Part shown: positions 9,901-16,750 of the stretch, piece after piece
Position numbering within the stretch: the stretch's first letter is position 1
How the letters are laid out: every line of letters starts with the position of its first letter
DNA from: an uncultured Arsenicibacter sp.
GTDB taxonomy: Bacteria > Bacteroidota > Bacteroidia > Cytophagales > Spirosomataceae
Length of the DNA: 64,000 nt
Direction of reading: 5' to 3'
NCBI RefSeq assembly: GCF_945952095.1
Contig: NZ_CAMFHL010000001.1
Location: forward strand, 1 to 64,000
Program-made: the position numbers and the translations under genes
Notes under the pieces: generated by a model
The model's database searches: none
Seen by the model: the letters and a program-made list of their open reading frames with translations, nothing else
What the model was told of the DNA's origin: nothing

Positions 9901-10029
9901 CGGAAATGCCTCAATCGGGGTGTTCAGGTAGCTGAACAAGCCGGCAACCGTAAGGATACCGACGAGAAAAAACGTAAAAAATTTATTCTTTAATGAAAAC
10001 GTTACAATGGATTTGATAAACTTGTTCAT
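6916..10029 (-). CDS. CusA/CzcA-family heavy-metal efflux RND transporter
   Basis: This is the inner-membrane pump of a tripartite heavy-metal exporter, driven by the proton gradient. The length of 1037 residues is typical. The TM4 signature of the HME-RND subfamily, AVDFGIIIDGAVVMVE, is present with the acidic residues needed for proton relay. The usual two blocks of hydrophobic segments flank large periplasmic loops. It is the last gene of a TolC-adaptor-pump operon (52 bp after the adaptor), an order like czcCBA. Metal specificity (Cu/Ag or Co/Zn/Cd) cannot be fixed with confidence, although the DFG-IID form of the TM4 motif is more usual in CzcA-like pumps. Confidence 0.95.
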   Translation of the reverse strand: MNKFIKSIVTFSLKNKFFTFFLVGILTVAGLFSYLNTPIEAFPDVTNTQIIVVTEWNGRSAEEVERFVTVPIEVAMNSVQRKTNVRSITMFGLSVMKIIFEDDVDDFFARQQVNNQLRTLTLPDGVEPDIQPPYGPTGEIFRYTLQSPTRDTRELLTIQNWQIDRQLRSVPGVADIVAFGGREKIYEVSVNPLQLHKYNITPLEVYRAITENNLNVGGDVIEKNGQAYVVRGIGLLTNIDDIENIIIDEINGTPVLVQNVAQVLESDMPRVGQVGLDENDDVVEGIIVMRKGENPSDVLARVKDKIAEINEKVLPSDVKMVTFYDRDNLMRFCTKTVLHNLAEGILFVTVIVFLFMADWRTTVIVSMIIPLALLFAFLCMRIKGMSANLLSMGAVDFGIIIDGAVVMVEGIFVTLDHLAHERGMEKFNKLSKLGLIRKTGAEMGKAVFFSKLIIITALIPIFSFQKVEGKMFSPLAWTLGFALLGALIFTLTLVPVLCSILLKKNVREKNNPVVTFFDRTITAAFNWTYSHQRVSILASLVFMGLTFGSATLLGTEFLPQLNEGALWVEAKLPMSSSLNETVKLVRTLRAKLMDFPEVNGVLSQTGRSNDGTDPSGFYYVQMQVNLKPKDEWERRISTDGLIEEMDGRLKNFQGINYNYSQPIIDNVAEAVAGMNASNAVKIFGNDLKELDKYANQVIAAIRDVPGVKDVGILRNVGQPEMSIYVDKQKMALYGVKVGDAEAVIEMAIGGKTATQLYEGERKFDIRVRYQPEYRKNEEDIQLLMVPTIKGSKIPLKEIAEIKTLTGPAFVYRDKNKRFIGVKFSVRERDLGSTIAEAQAKVRQAVHLEKGYDVEWTGEFENQVRASKRLGQVVPISLVAIFVILFITFGNAKDAGLVLLNVPFALIGGILALHATGTIFGISAGVGFIALFGICVQNGVILISVFTKNLAARMPLDQAIRQGVQSRIRPVVMTAMMAAIGLLPAAVSTGIGSETQKPLAIVVIGGLITATILTLLVFPIIYRFFYRHKVHRISDLDS

Positions 10030-10081
10030 AGCGGGAAGGAATAGCTAAAGGCGGTTGTCAGGACAAAGAGCAGGCACAGTG

Positions 10082-11179
10082 TTAATCGTTCAGGGCATCG
10101 TATACCAGCAGCTGGTATTTACTGATTACCCGTTCACCGGCTTTCAACCCCTTCTGAATGTATGCCAGATCACCCTGCGACCGGTAGACGCTCACTTCCC
10201 GTGTATCAATATGCTGCCGGTCCCTGAAAACCATCACAAACGACTTGCTCTTGTCGAAAATCACTGATTTAGCCGGTACGGCCGTCATAGTGCCTCCTTC
10301 GGTCATACCGATATATACCGTGGCGTGCATCTCCGGCTTCAGCAGCATCTTGCTGTTATCGAGCCGGATACGGACCTGCATGGTCTTCGTTTCCGGATCC
10401 AGCACGTTGTAGATTTTATCAATTGCACCGCGAAATGTCTGATCCGGGTAGCTCAGAGTCTGGATGGTGGCCGGCAATCCCAGTTTCGTCCGGCCGATGT
10501 CCGACTCATTGACATTTGCCATAATCCAGACCTGATTCAGCTGCGAAATTACAAACAGCGGTGCGCCGTCGTCCGACCGCAGCTGCATATCGCGGTTAAT
10601 TTCCTTCTGAATCACATAACCGGAAATCGGCGATTTTACGACGTACTCAGACTTACTGTTGACACTGAAAATCCGGAAAATCTCACTGATCCGGTCCAGT
10701 TCGGCCTTAGCCCGCTCAAGTTCCTTCTGCGCCAGAATCACATCCCGCTCGGCGTTCAGCTTGTCTTCTTTCATCTCCTGCGCGATCCGCAGATTCTTCT
10801 CTGCCACCCGTACATCCGACTGCGCTTCCAGCAACTCACGGTCATAACTTGCCACCTCGCCGGATTTAATCACGGCCAGCACCTGCCCTTTCTGCACGTA
10901 ATCGCCCAGTTCCGCCCGTACGTCGCGCACATACCCACCCACCAGCGGAAAAACCTTAATGACCCGGTTTTCGTCAGGGACAACCTTGCCGGTCAGCCGC
11001 AACTGGCTGCGGATTGGTTCCAGCTTCACCACATCGGTCTGGATGCGGCTCATCATCGTATCAGTCAGGGCAAATCCTTTGGCCGTAGCCGGTACGCCGG
11101 TGTCATCACTGTGCCCGTGCGAACAGGCAGTCCACAAGCCGGACAAAAGCAGTATAGCGGGTAATGAATAGGATTTCAT
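10082..11179 (-). CDS. Efflux RND transporter periplasmic adaptor subunit (CusB/CzcB-like lipoprotein)
   Basis: This is a membrane-fusion protein that links the RND pump to the outer-membrane channel. The signal peptide ends in the lipobox WTAC (Cys19). A short histidine-containing stretch (SHGHSDD) directly after the lipidated Cys could bind metal. Then come the first half of a lipoyl/barrel-sandwich domain (GGYVRDVRAELGDYVQKGQ), an alpha-helical hairpin rich in Glu, Lys and Ala (about residues 115-160), the second lipoyl half (VKSPISGYVIQKEI) and a beta-barrel domain. The length of 365 residues is usual. It lies between the TolC-like gene and the pump gene in the same direction. Confidence 0.92.
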   Translation of the reverse strand: MKSYSLPAILLLSGLWTACSHGHSDDTGVPATAKGFALTDTMMSRIQTDVVKLEPIRSQLRLTGKVVPDENRVIKVFPLVGGYVRDVRAELGDYVQKGQVLAVIKSGEVASYDRELLEAQSDVRVAEKNLRIAQEMKEDKLNAERDVILAQKELERAKAELDRISEIFRIFSVNSKSEYVVKSPISGYVIQKEINRDMQLRSDDGAPLFVISQLNQVWIMANVNESDIGRTKLGLPATIQTLSYPDQTFRGAIDKIYNVLDPETKTMQVRIRLDNSKMLLKPEMHATVYIGMTEGGTMTAVPAKSVIFDKSKSFVMVFRDRQHIDTREVSVYRSQGDLAYIQKGLKAGERVISKYQLLVYDALND

Positions 11180-11208
11180 CGGTTCAACAAGATTAAGAAA
11201 GGGACGGT

Positions 11209-12468
11209 TTAGTATTTTACGAGCTCAGTACCAACAACATAGTTCAGCTCTTCGTGTGCGTTGATCCGGTCGGCCCGCAGACGGTTGAGCTGCCGGATAT
11301 TGTCGAGATAGCTCTGGAACAGGTCAACAAACTCGACCAGTGACAGATTTTGCTTTTCGAAACTCCGGAACACACCCTGATTCAGCTCTTCGAACTGGCT
11401 CAGGTACGTGCGATCGACCTGCTTATAGGCGGTTTCGACCTGCTGAATTTTCTGAAAGGCCGCACGTACTTCGTTTTCAATCTGCAAACGCCGGTTACGC
11501 TGCAGCACCATGTTGTAGTCTACCTGTGCCTGAGCCGCCCGGATATTTCCCTGATTTTTATTCAGTAAAGGAAGGTCGAGCGCAACGGTAAAGGCCGTGT
11601 AGTTTGCCACATAACTACCATTCTGGTCGTAAGCGGCTCCAAGCCTGAGGTCAGGTACAGCCAGTGATTTCTGCAAGGCCACATTGAGCTGCGCCTGTTT
11701 CACCAGCGACTCCGCGCTTTGCAGATCCGGCCGGTGCTGTATGGCGGCGTTGGTCGCTTCATCAAGCGCCGGTAAGGCCGAATTCGGGGCAATCAACAGA
11801 TTTGCAGCCACAACGGGTTTAATCACGGCATTGCTCTGCAACAGGTTACGCAGGTTCTTCTGTGCTTCGGTCAGCTGCAATTCAAGCTCAAGCCGGTCAT
11901 TATCCAGCTGAAACCGAAGTGCTTTCAGACGTACCAGTTCGCGCAGGGAGACGTTATTCTTACCATACTGCCGCTCAAAGGCACTGATAATATCCGTCAG
12001 CCGGTTTTGCTGCTGATAAAAAATGGCGAGTGTGTTCTGCAGAAAAAAGACAGTGTAAAACTGGGTGCGCAGCTCAAACTTCAGGGTCCGCAGCAACTCG
12101 CCGAACTCGCTTTCGGTCATCCGTGCATTTTCCGTTGCCAGCGCCACCCGTTTGCTACGTTTACCAGCCAGCACAACCGTTTGCTGGATGGCAAATGCCT
12201 TTTGCCCGCCGGTACCCACATCCAGGGCCCGCCGCCGCGACGGATTGTAGAGGTTCCACTCTGACGTCAGCGACGGGTTATCCCAGAGACGTTCCTGCTG
12301 AATAAACGCCTGCGACGCGTCGATCTGATAACGGCCTGCCAACACGAGTAAGCTGCGCTGAATGAACAGGCTGTCTGCCTGTCGGGCAGTAAGAATTAAG
12401 GTATCCTGTGCGCATAAGCGCATGACGGATAACAGCAACGTAAGACAGATCAGGTATATTTTATGCAT
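11209..12468 (-). CDS. TolC family outer-membrane efflux protein (CzcC-like)
   Basis: This is the outer-membrane channel of the metal-efflux system and the first gene of the three-gene operon. The signal peptide ends near residue 21 (MRLCAQ). The rest is mostly long amphipathic helices with the duplicated TolC/OEP repeat: one around residues 30-210 (including LRELVRLKALRFQLDNDRLE) and one around 230-415 (including PDLRLGAAYDQNG and NKNQGNIRAAQAQVD). The length of 419 residues matches CzcC-type proteins. It starts 446 bp from the divergent MarR gene, in a spacer that carries palindromes that could be operators. Confidence 0.92.
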   Translation of the reverse strand: MHKIYLICLTLLLSVMRLCAQDTLILTARQADSLFIQRSLLVLAGRYQIDASQAFIQQERLWDNPSLTSEWNLYNPSRRRALDVGTGGQKAFAIQQTVVLAGKRSKRVALATENARMTESEFGELLRTLKFELRTQFYTVFFLQNTLAIFYQQQNRLTDIISAFERQYGKNNVSLRELVRLKALRFQLDNDRLELELQLTEAQKNLRNLLQSNAVIKPVVAANLLIAPNSALPALDEATNAAIQHRPDLQSAESLVKQAQLNVALQKSLAVPDLRLGAAYDQNGSYVANYTAFTVALDLPLLNKNQGNIRAAQAQVDYNMVLQRNRRLQIENEVRAAFQKIQQVETAYKQVDRTYLSQFEELNQGVFRSFEKQNLSLVEFVDLFQSYLDNIRQLNRLRADRINAHEELNYVVGTELVKY

Positions 12469-12542
12469 AGTAACAAGGTTGTGGCGGCGGCCGGTCAGAC
12501 CATAAAGTTTTATTTTTTAACAGAATATTTATACTACAAAAC

Positions 12543-12586
12543 GGGTATAGATTTGCTATCTATCTATAGATGAACCCATTATACCC
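12543..12586. promoter_or_regulatory. Nested palindromes upstream of the efflux operon, operator candidate
   Basis: GGGTATA at 12543-12549 and TATACCC at 12580-12586 form a perfect inverted repeat. It encloses the palindrome ATCTATAGAT at 12562-12571, which lies 2 bp off the shared centre. The pair is 75 bp upstream of the TolC-like start. A CAAAGTTA (TAACTTTG on the minus strand, a -7 match) is at 12596-12603. The remaining bases between 12604 and 12868 are AT-rich and show no gene or RNA that I recognise. Confidence 0.4.
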
Positions 12587-12868
12587 ATTTGACAACAAAG
12601 TTACATTACTTCAAAGGGCCTGATAATTAAAGGCTTATTAAAATAGCGGCGGCACTACGTGCATGTATACAGCAGGCAATGCTCTCTAATAATCTGTTTT
12701 GCAGCTGCTTAACAGCTATATTATTTTAGCATCTTTTCAGAATCAGTTTAATCATCTGATAATAAGGCGCTTGTCAGGATATTAATAGGGAATTAAATTT
12801 TTAATCGTTCATGTCCTTGTATATGTATAATTAAAAAGGGTAATCATTCATTTTTTAAATTATTATGC

Positions 12869-12900
12869 TTGCATACTATTATTAAACTTTTGTAGTTTTG
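12869..12900 (+). promoter_or_regulatory. Promoter of the marR-fadN unit
   Basis: TTG at 12869-12871 and TAGTTTTG at 12893-12900 are spaced by 21 bases, which matches the Bacteroidota promoter pattern TTG-N19-21-TAnnTTTG. Transcription should begin near 12906, so the ATG at 12914 would have a leader of fewer than ten bases and the one at 12932 about 25. Confidence 0.7.
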
Positions 12901-12931
12901 TACAGACAGCAATATGTACGGACACAAAGGC

Positions 12932-13402
12932 ATGAAGAAGGAGAAAACCGTTGATTTTCACATAAAATGGGGGTGGCATGCCATATCAAGAATGTACAAC
13001 GCCTATGCCGCGGGGTACGATATGACCATGGCCATCGGCTATGTGCTGCTCAATATTGATCTGGACACCGGTACACCGGCAACCAAGATCGGCCCGATGC
13101 TGGGCATGGAACCGCGCAGTCTGGTCCGGATGCTGAAAAGCCTTGAGGAACGGGGCTGGATCCGGCGCGAGGTCGACGAAAACGATAAGCGGTTTGTACG
13201 CATCCTGCTCACCGATACCGGTAAGGAAAAGCGGGAAATTGCCCGGCAGGGGGTTATTCAGTTTAATAATATGATCCGCGAGCGTATTCCGCTCGACAAA
13301 CTCGTCATTTTCTTCGATGTGATTAAAGACATCAACCGCATTGTTGAAGAAGAAAATCAGAAAGTAAAATCCAGCGAAGCCGAAGAGCTACCCCTGGACT
13401 AA
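12932..13402 (+). CDS. MarR family winged-helix transcriptional regulator
   Basis: This is a 156-residue DNA-binding protein. The winged helix covers about residues 30-105: a helix-turn-helix with GTPATKIGPMLGMEPRSLVR, then the wing RREVDENDKRFVRILLTDTG, with the MarR-typical D-x-R at its tip. The ATG at 12932 is favoured over 12914 because the predicted transcription start is close to 12906; the longer form would add six residues. It is 24 bp upstream of the fadN-like gene in the same direction, so it probably controls that gene in response to a fatty-acyl ligand. The ligand is inferred from context, not from sequence. Confidence 0.85.
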   Translation: MKKEKTVDFHIKWGWHAISRMYNAYAAGYDMTMAIGYVLLNIDLDTGTPATKIGPMLGMEPRSLVRMLKSLEERGWIRREVDENDKRFVRILLTDTGKEKREIARQGVIQFNNMIRERIPLDKLVIFFDVIKDINRIVEEENQKVKSSEAEELPLD

Positions 13403-13426
13403 ATACCGATTTCTAATTCCTGACAT

Positions 13427-15862
13427 ATGGAGGCAACCCTTTCAAAACCACAGACACAAACTAAAAACCGTACCATCCGGCGCGTAGCCGTTTTGGGTTC
13501 CGGTATTATGGGATCGCGGATTGCGGCTCATTTTGCCAACATTGGTGTTGAAGTGCTCCTGCTCGACATCGTACCAGCAGCCCTGAATGCAGCCGAAGAG
13601 GCTAAAAAGTTAACGCTTCAGAGTCCGGCGGTCCGTAACCGTATTGTGAATGATGCCTGGCAGGCGATGTTAAAGGCCTCTCCGGCTTCGCTCTACAGCG
13701 CTAAATTTGCTGAACGGGTGAAACTGGGCAACTTCGACGATAATTTAAAGGATATAGCCACCTACGACTGGGTAATCGAAGCCGTCGTAGAGCGGCTGGA
13801 TATTAAGCGGTCGGTCTATGAGCGGGTGGAACAGTTCCGCAAGCCGGGAACCCTGATCACAACGAATACGTCGGGAATTCCGATGCACCTACTGGCAGAA
13901 GGGCGCTCGGAGGATTTCCGGAAGCATTTCTGCGGTACCCACTTCTTTAACCCGCCGCGCTACCTGCGCCTGCTGGAAATTATTCCTGGCCCCGACACCG
14001 ATCAGGCCGTCATTGATTTCCTGATGAAATACGGCGACCTGTATCTGGGTAAAACAACCGTTCTATGCAAGGATACGCCGGGCTTTATTGCCAACCGCCT
14101 TGGCATTCAGGCCCTGATCCAGACGATCCGGATTGCCGAAGACATGGGACTGACGGTTGAAGAGGTCGATAAACTGACTGGTCCGGTAGTTGGCCGGCCT
14201 AAATCGGGGACCTTCCGGTTATCGGATGTGGTTGGTCTGGACACGACGGTGAACGTAGCCAATAACCTGGTAAAAATGCCGCATGATGAGTCACGCGACA
14301 GCTTCCAGCTCCCGGGCTCTGTCCAGAAATTAATGGAAAACAAATGGCTGGGCGACAAAACCGGTCAGGGTTTCTATAAAAAGACAAAAGACGAAGCCGG
14401 GAAAACGCTCATTCTGGCGCTTGACCTGAAAACGTTTGACTACCAGCCTTCACAGAAGGTAAAATTTGCAACACTGGAAAGCACAAAGGCTATCGACAGC
14501 CTGAAAAAGCGTTTTCCGGTATTGCTGGCCGGTAAAGATAAAGCCGGTGAGTTCTACCGCCGCACTTTTGCCGACGGCTTCCGGTACGCTACCTACCGTA
14601 TTCCGGAGATTTCGGATGAGTTGTATCGCATCGATGCCGCCATCACAACCGGTTTTGGCTGGCAGATGGGATTGTTTGAAACCTGGGATGCCATCGGCGT
14701 CCGCAAAGGTGTTGAACTGATTGAAGCGCAGGGCCAGAAACCCGCGCAGTGGGTATACGACATGCTCGACGCCGGTTTCGACAGCTTTTATAATGTAGAA
14801 AACGGCGCCCGTAAATACTACGACATCCCGACGAAGAGCTACAAGACCATTCCGGGCACCGAGTCGTTCATTATTCTGGAGAACCTGAGCAACAACGTAG
14901 TCTGGAAAAATGCCGGCTCAACGCTGTATGACCTGGGCGACGGCATTCTGAACCTGGAATTCCATACGAAGATGAATACCTTCGGTGCGGAAGTGATCGA
15001 AGGCATTAATAAGTCGATTGCGATTGCCGAAAAAGACTTCCGTGGTCTGGTTATCGGCAATGAATCGACGGAGGCATTCTCGGCCGGTGCCAACCTGGCG
15101 ATGCTGTTCATGTTTGCCATTGAGCAGGAATTTGACGAGATCAACCTCATGATTTCGCAGTTCCAGCAGACGATGATGCGTGCCCGCTATTCGTCGATTC
15201 CGGTGGTCGGTGCGCCGCACTCCCTGGCACTCGGCGGTGGCTGCGAACTGAACCTGCACGTAGACCGTGTGGTGGCTCATTCCGAAACCTACATGGGACT
15301 GGTTGAGGTCGGCGTTGGCCTGATTCCGGCTGGTGGTGGTACGAAGGAGATGGCCGCCCGCGCCAGCGATCTGTACCAAACCGGCGACCCCGAGCTGAAC
15401 ATTCTGCAAAACGCGTTCATGAATATCGCCACGGCGAAGGTATCGACCTCGGCGCAGGAAGCCCGCGAGATGAACTACCTGCTACCGTCGGCGCAGATTG
15501 TACTGAACCGCAGCCGCCTCATTGCCGAAGCAAAACAAGCCGCCCTTGAACTGGCCGAAAACGGTTATGTACAGCCAAAGCAGCGGAATGATATTAAGGT
15601 ACAGGGCAAAACAGGTATTGCCTTATTCAAGGCAGGTGTTGCGGCCATGCGTATGGGCCGTTATATCTCTGACCACGACGTGAAGATTGCCGACAAGCTG
15701 GCTTACGTTATTTGCGGCGGCGACCTCAGCGCTCCGCAGACCGTTACCGAGCAATACCTGCTTGATCTGGAGCGTGAAGCCTTCCTGTCGTTGACCGGCG
15801 AGAAGAAAACCCTGGAGCGGATTCAGAGCCTGCTGTCAGGCGGCAAGCCACTCCGGAATTAA
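13427..15862 (+). CDS. fadN: 3-hydroxyacyl-CoA dehydrogenase / enoyl-CoA hydratase, FadN type
   Basis: This is a bifunctional fatty-acid beta-oxidation enzyme of 811 residues. The order is that of Bacillus FadN: the NAD-binding dehydrogenase comes first (GSGIMGSRIAAHFAN near residue 24, then the HFFNPPRYLRLLEI region), and the crotonase-fold hydratase comes second. In the crotonase part, FSAGANLAMLF and LGGGCELNLHVDRVVAHSE give the oxyanion hole and catalytic region. FadB-type enzymes have the opposite order. In many Bacteroidota this gene is followed by a thiolase and an acyl-CoA dehydrogenase. Here a strong terminator follows at once, so the thiolase must be elsewhere. The MarR gene 24 bp upstream is the likely regulator. 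Confidence 0.92.
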   Translation: MEATLSKPQTQTKNRTIRRVAVLGSGIMGSRIAAHFANIGVEVLLLDIVPAALNAAEEAKKLTLQSPAVRNRIVNDAWQAMLKASPASLYSAKFAERVKLGNFDDNLKDIATYDWVIEAVVERLDIKRSVYERVEQFRKPGTLITTNTSGIPMHLLAEGRSEDFRKHFCGTHFFNPPRYLRLLEIIPGPDTDQAVIDFLMKYGDLYLGKTTVLCKDTPGFIANRLGIQALIQTIRIAEDMGLTVEEVDKLTGPVVGRPKSGTFRLSDVVGLDTTVNVANNLVKMPHDESRDSFQLPGSVQKLMENKWLGDKTGQGFYKKTKDEAGKTLILALDLKTFDYQPSQKVKFATLESTKAIDSLKKRFPVLLAGKDKAGEFYRRTFADGFRYATYRIPEISDELYRIDAAITTGFGWQMGLFETWDAIGVRKGVELIEAQGQKPAQWVYDMLDAGFDSFYNVENGARKYYDIPTKSYKTIPGTESFIILENLSNNVVWKNAGSTLYDLGDGILNLEFHTKMNTFGAEVIEGINKSIAIAEKDFRGLVIGNESTEAFSAGANLAMLFMFAIEQEFDEINLMISQFQQTMMRARYSSIPVVGAPHSLALGGGCELNLHVDRVVAHSETYMGLVEVGVGLIPAGGGTKEMAARASDLYQTGDPELNILQNAFMNIATAKVSTSAQEAREMNYLLPSAQIVLNRSRLIAEAKQAALELAENGYVQPKQRNDIKVQGKTGIALFKAGVAAMRMGRYISDHDVKIADKLAYVICGGDLSAPQTVTEQYLLDLEREAFLSLTGEKKTLERIQSLLSGGKPLRN

Positions 15863-15881
15863 CAGCAATTTGATTAATTTT

Positions 15882-15910
15882 AAGGGCTTCCGAACGGAAG
15901 CCCTTTTTTT
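15882..15910 (+). terminator. Rho-independent terminator after fadN
   Basis: AAGGGCTTCC and GGAAGCCCTT form a perfect stem with a GAAC-type loop, followed by seven T. It closes the marR-fadN unit. Confidence 0.9.
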
Positions 15911-15927
15911 GTAAAACAGCGCTTCCT

Positions 15928-16176
15928 ATGACAACGACAATCCACTTAAACGAAGCAGAGTTAGACAGTCAGTTTTTGCAGGCAGTTAAAACTTTATTCA
16001 AAAATCGTGATATTAAAGTAACGATTGAGGCAGATGATACCGATACAACAGCGTACCTAATGAGTACAGCAACGAACCGATCCCGTTTATTGGAAGCTAT
16101 TCAGCGGGTTGATGAAGGACAACATCTGACAGAGGTTGATTTGGCGCAGTTAAAAGCATTATTACCTGATGCGTAA
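15928..16176 (+). CDS. Antitoxin partner of YoeB (not YefM-like)
   Basis: This is an 82-residue acidic protein whose gene overlaps the downstream yoeB-like toxin gene by 8 bp, the typical arrangement of a type II toxin-antitoxin pair. The N-terminal half alternates strand and helix (MTTTIHLNEAELDSQFLQAV). The C-terminal half, with NRSRLLEAIQRVDEGQ, is helical and would be the toxin-binding part. It does not look like the usual YefM/Phd antitoxin. Similar small proteins next to Txe/YoeB toxins occur in Bacteroidota and cyanobacteria. The call depends mostly on the neighbour. The coding sequence is visibly more AT-rich than the genes around it, which suggests recent gain. Confidence 0.75.
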   Translation: MTTTIHLNEAELDSQFLQAVKTLFKNRDIKVTIEADDTDTTAYLMSTATNRSRLLEAIQRVDEGQHLTEVDLAQLKALLPDA

Positions 16177-16426
16177 AGCCATTTTTGAACAGACTGCGCA
16201 AGAGGACCTTTTTTATTGGGCCAAAACCGACCTTAAGATTCTCAGAAAAGTAATTGAACTGATTGAAGAAACGCAGCGTACCCCTTTTAGCGGTTTGGGT
16301 AAACCTGAACCGTTAAAACATGAACTTAAAGGTTACTGGTCAAAACGAATAACCGATGAGCATAGGCTCGTCTATAAAGTTACAGATGAGTCGCTGATTA
16401 TTATTCAGTGCAGATGGCATTATTAA
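16169..16426 (+). CDS. yoeB: Txe/YoeB family addiction-module toxin
   Basis: This is a ribosome-dependent mRNA endonuclease of 85 residues. The sequence follows E. coli YoeB along its full length: QRTPFSGLGKPEPLKHEL, then YWSKRITDEHRLVYKV, then CRWHY. The catalytic residues correspond to Glu47, Arg66 and His84 and are all kept, as is the C-terminal Tyr. The toxin should therefore be active unless the antitoxin is present. It overlaps the antitoxin gene by 8 bp and is followed by a terminator. The pair lies between fadN and the ilv leader and is low in GC. Confidence 0.92.
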   Translation: MRKAIFEQTAQEDLFYWAKTDLKILRKVIELIEETQRTPFSGLGKPEPLKHELKGYWSKRITDEHRLVYKVTDESLIIIQCRWHY

Positions 16427-16436
16427 AACACATACA

Positions 16437-16466
16437 AAGCCAAAGGACTGACCCTTTGGCTTTTTT
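16437..16466 (+). terminator. Rho-independent terminator after yoeB
   Basis: AAGCCAAAGG and CCTTTGGCTT pair around a six-base loop and are followed by a T run. It insulates the toxin pair from the ilv leader. Confidence 0.85.
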
Positions 16467-16488
16467 CGTTAAAAAAAACCACTTTCCC

Positions 16489-16519
16489 TTGCACAATCAA
16501 AAAAGGATTATTTCCTTTA
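16489..16519 (+). promoter_or_regulatory. Weak promoter candidate for the ilv leader
   Basis: TTG at 16489-16491 is followed after 20 bases by TTCCTTTA at 16512-16519, a poor match to TAnnTTTG. It is proposed because the same distance (8 bases) separates the clear leuA promoter from the element that both leaders share. Confidence 0.3.
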
Positions 16520-16527
16520 CAGCGTGA

Positions 16528-16550
16528 TTACACCACCAGCGAAATTTCAC
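16528..16550 (+). promoter_or_regulatory. Element shared by the ilv and leu leaders (copy 1)
   Basis: This 23-nt stretch, with core CAGCGAAATTTC, matches 25354-25376 in 19 of 23 positions. It lies 16 bases before the ilv leader-peptide start. Its role is unknown: it could be an operator close to the transcription start or a structure at the 5' end of the mRNA. Confidence 0.5.
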
Positions 16551-16566
16551 TAACAGTATAAAATAA

Positions 16567-16614
16567 ATGTTTTCATCAACCGTCATCGTCATTATTGAGC
16601 TAGTCACCTGGTAA
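16567..16614 (+). CDS. ilv operon leader peptide, MFSSTVIVIIELVTW
   Basis: ATG followed by 14 codons and TAA encodes MFSSTVIVIIELVTW. Seven of residues 6-13 are Val, Ile or Leu (codons GTC ATC GTC ATT ATT, then CTA GTC after one Glu). This is the hallmark of a transcription-attenuation leader for branched-chain amino acids. It ends five bases before the first arm of an antiterminator (16619-16626). A ribosome stalled on the Val/Ile/Leu codons would leave that arm free; one that reaches the stop codon would cover it. No homologue is known to me at the peptide level, as such peptides are not conserved in sequence. The call rests on composition, position and the downstream hairpins. Confidence 0.8.
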   Translation: MFSSTVIVIIELVTW

Positions 16615-16618
16615 ACCA

Positions 16619-16681
16619 GCGTGAGATCGGGACGTTACGATAACGGTTGAGCCCCTTCTCACGCGAGAGGGGGCTTTTTTT
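16619..16681 (+). promoter_or_regulatory. ilv attenuator: antiterminator and terminator hairpins
   Basis: GCGTGAGA at 16619-16626 is perfectly complementary to TCTCACGC at 16657-16664, enclosing a small hairpin CGTTA-cga-TAACG (16633-16645). The second arm overlaps the left arm and loop of an intrinsic terminator: GAGCCCCTTCTC (16649-16660) pairs along 12 positions, two of them G-U, with 16665-16676, followed by a T run to 16681. The two structures cannot form together. With the leader peptide just upstream, this is a classical ribosome-mediated attenuator controlling ilvD and the genes behind it. Confidence 0.85.
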
Positions 16682-16750
16682 CTATCAGATACCAAGACAA
16701 CAAAACCTGGCTATTGCTAACCCTTGCCAAAGCCATCGATACATAAGACC

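Noticed and set aside
10325..11164. Plus-strand open frame of 279 codons
   Set aside because: It is the antisense of the efflux adaptor gene and has no family features.
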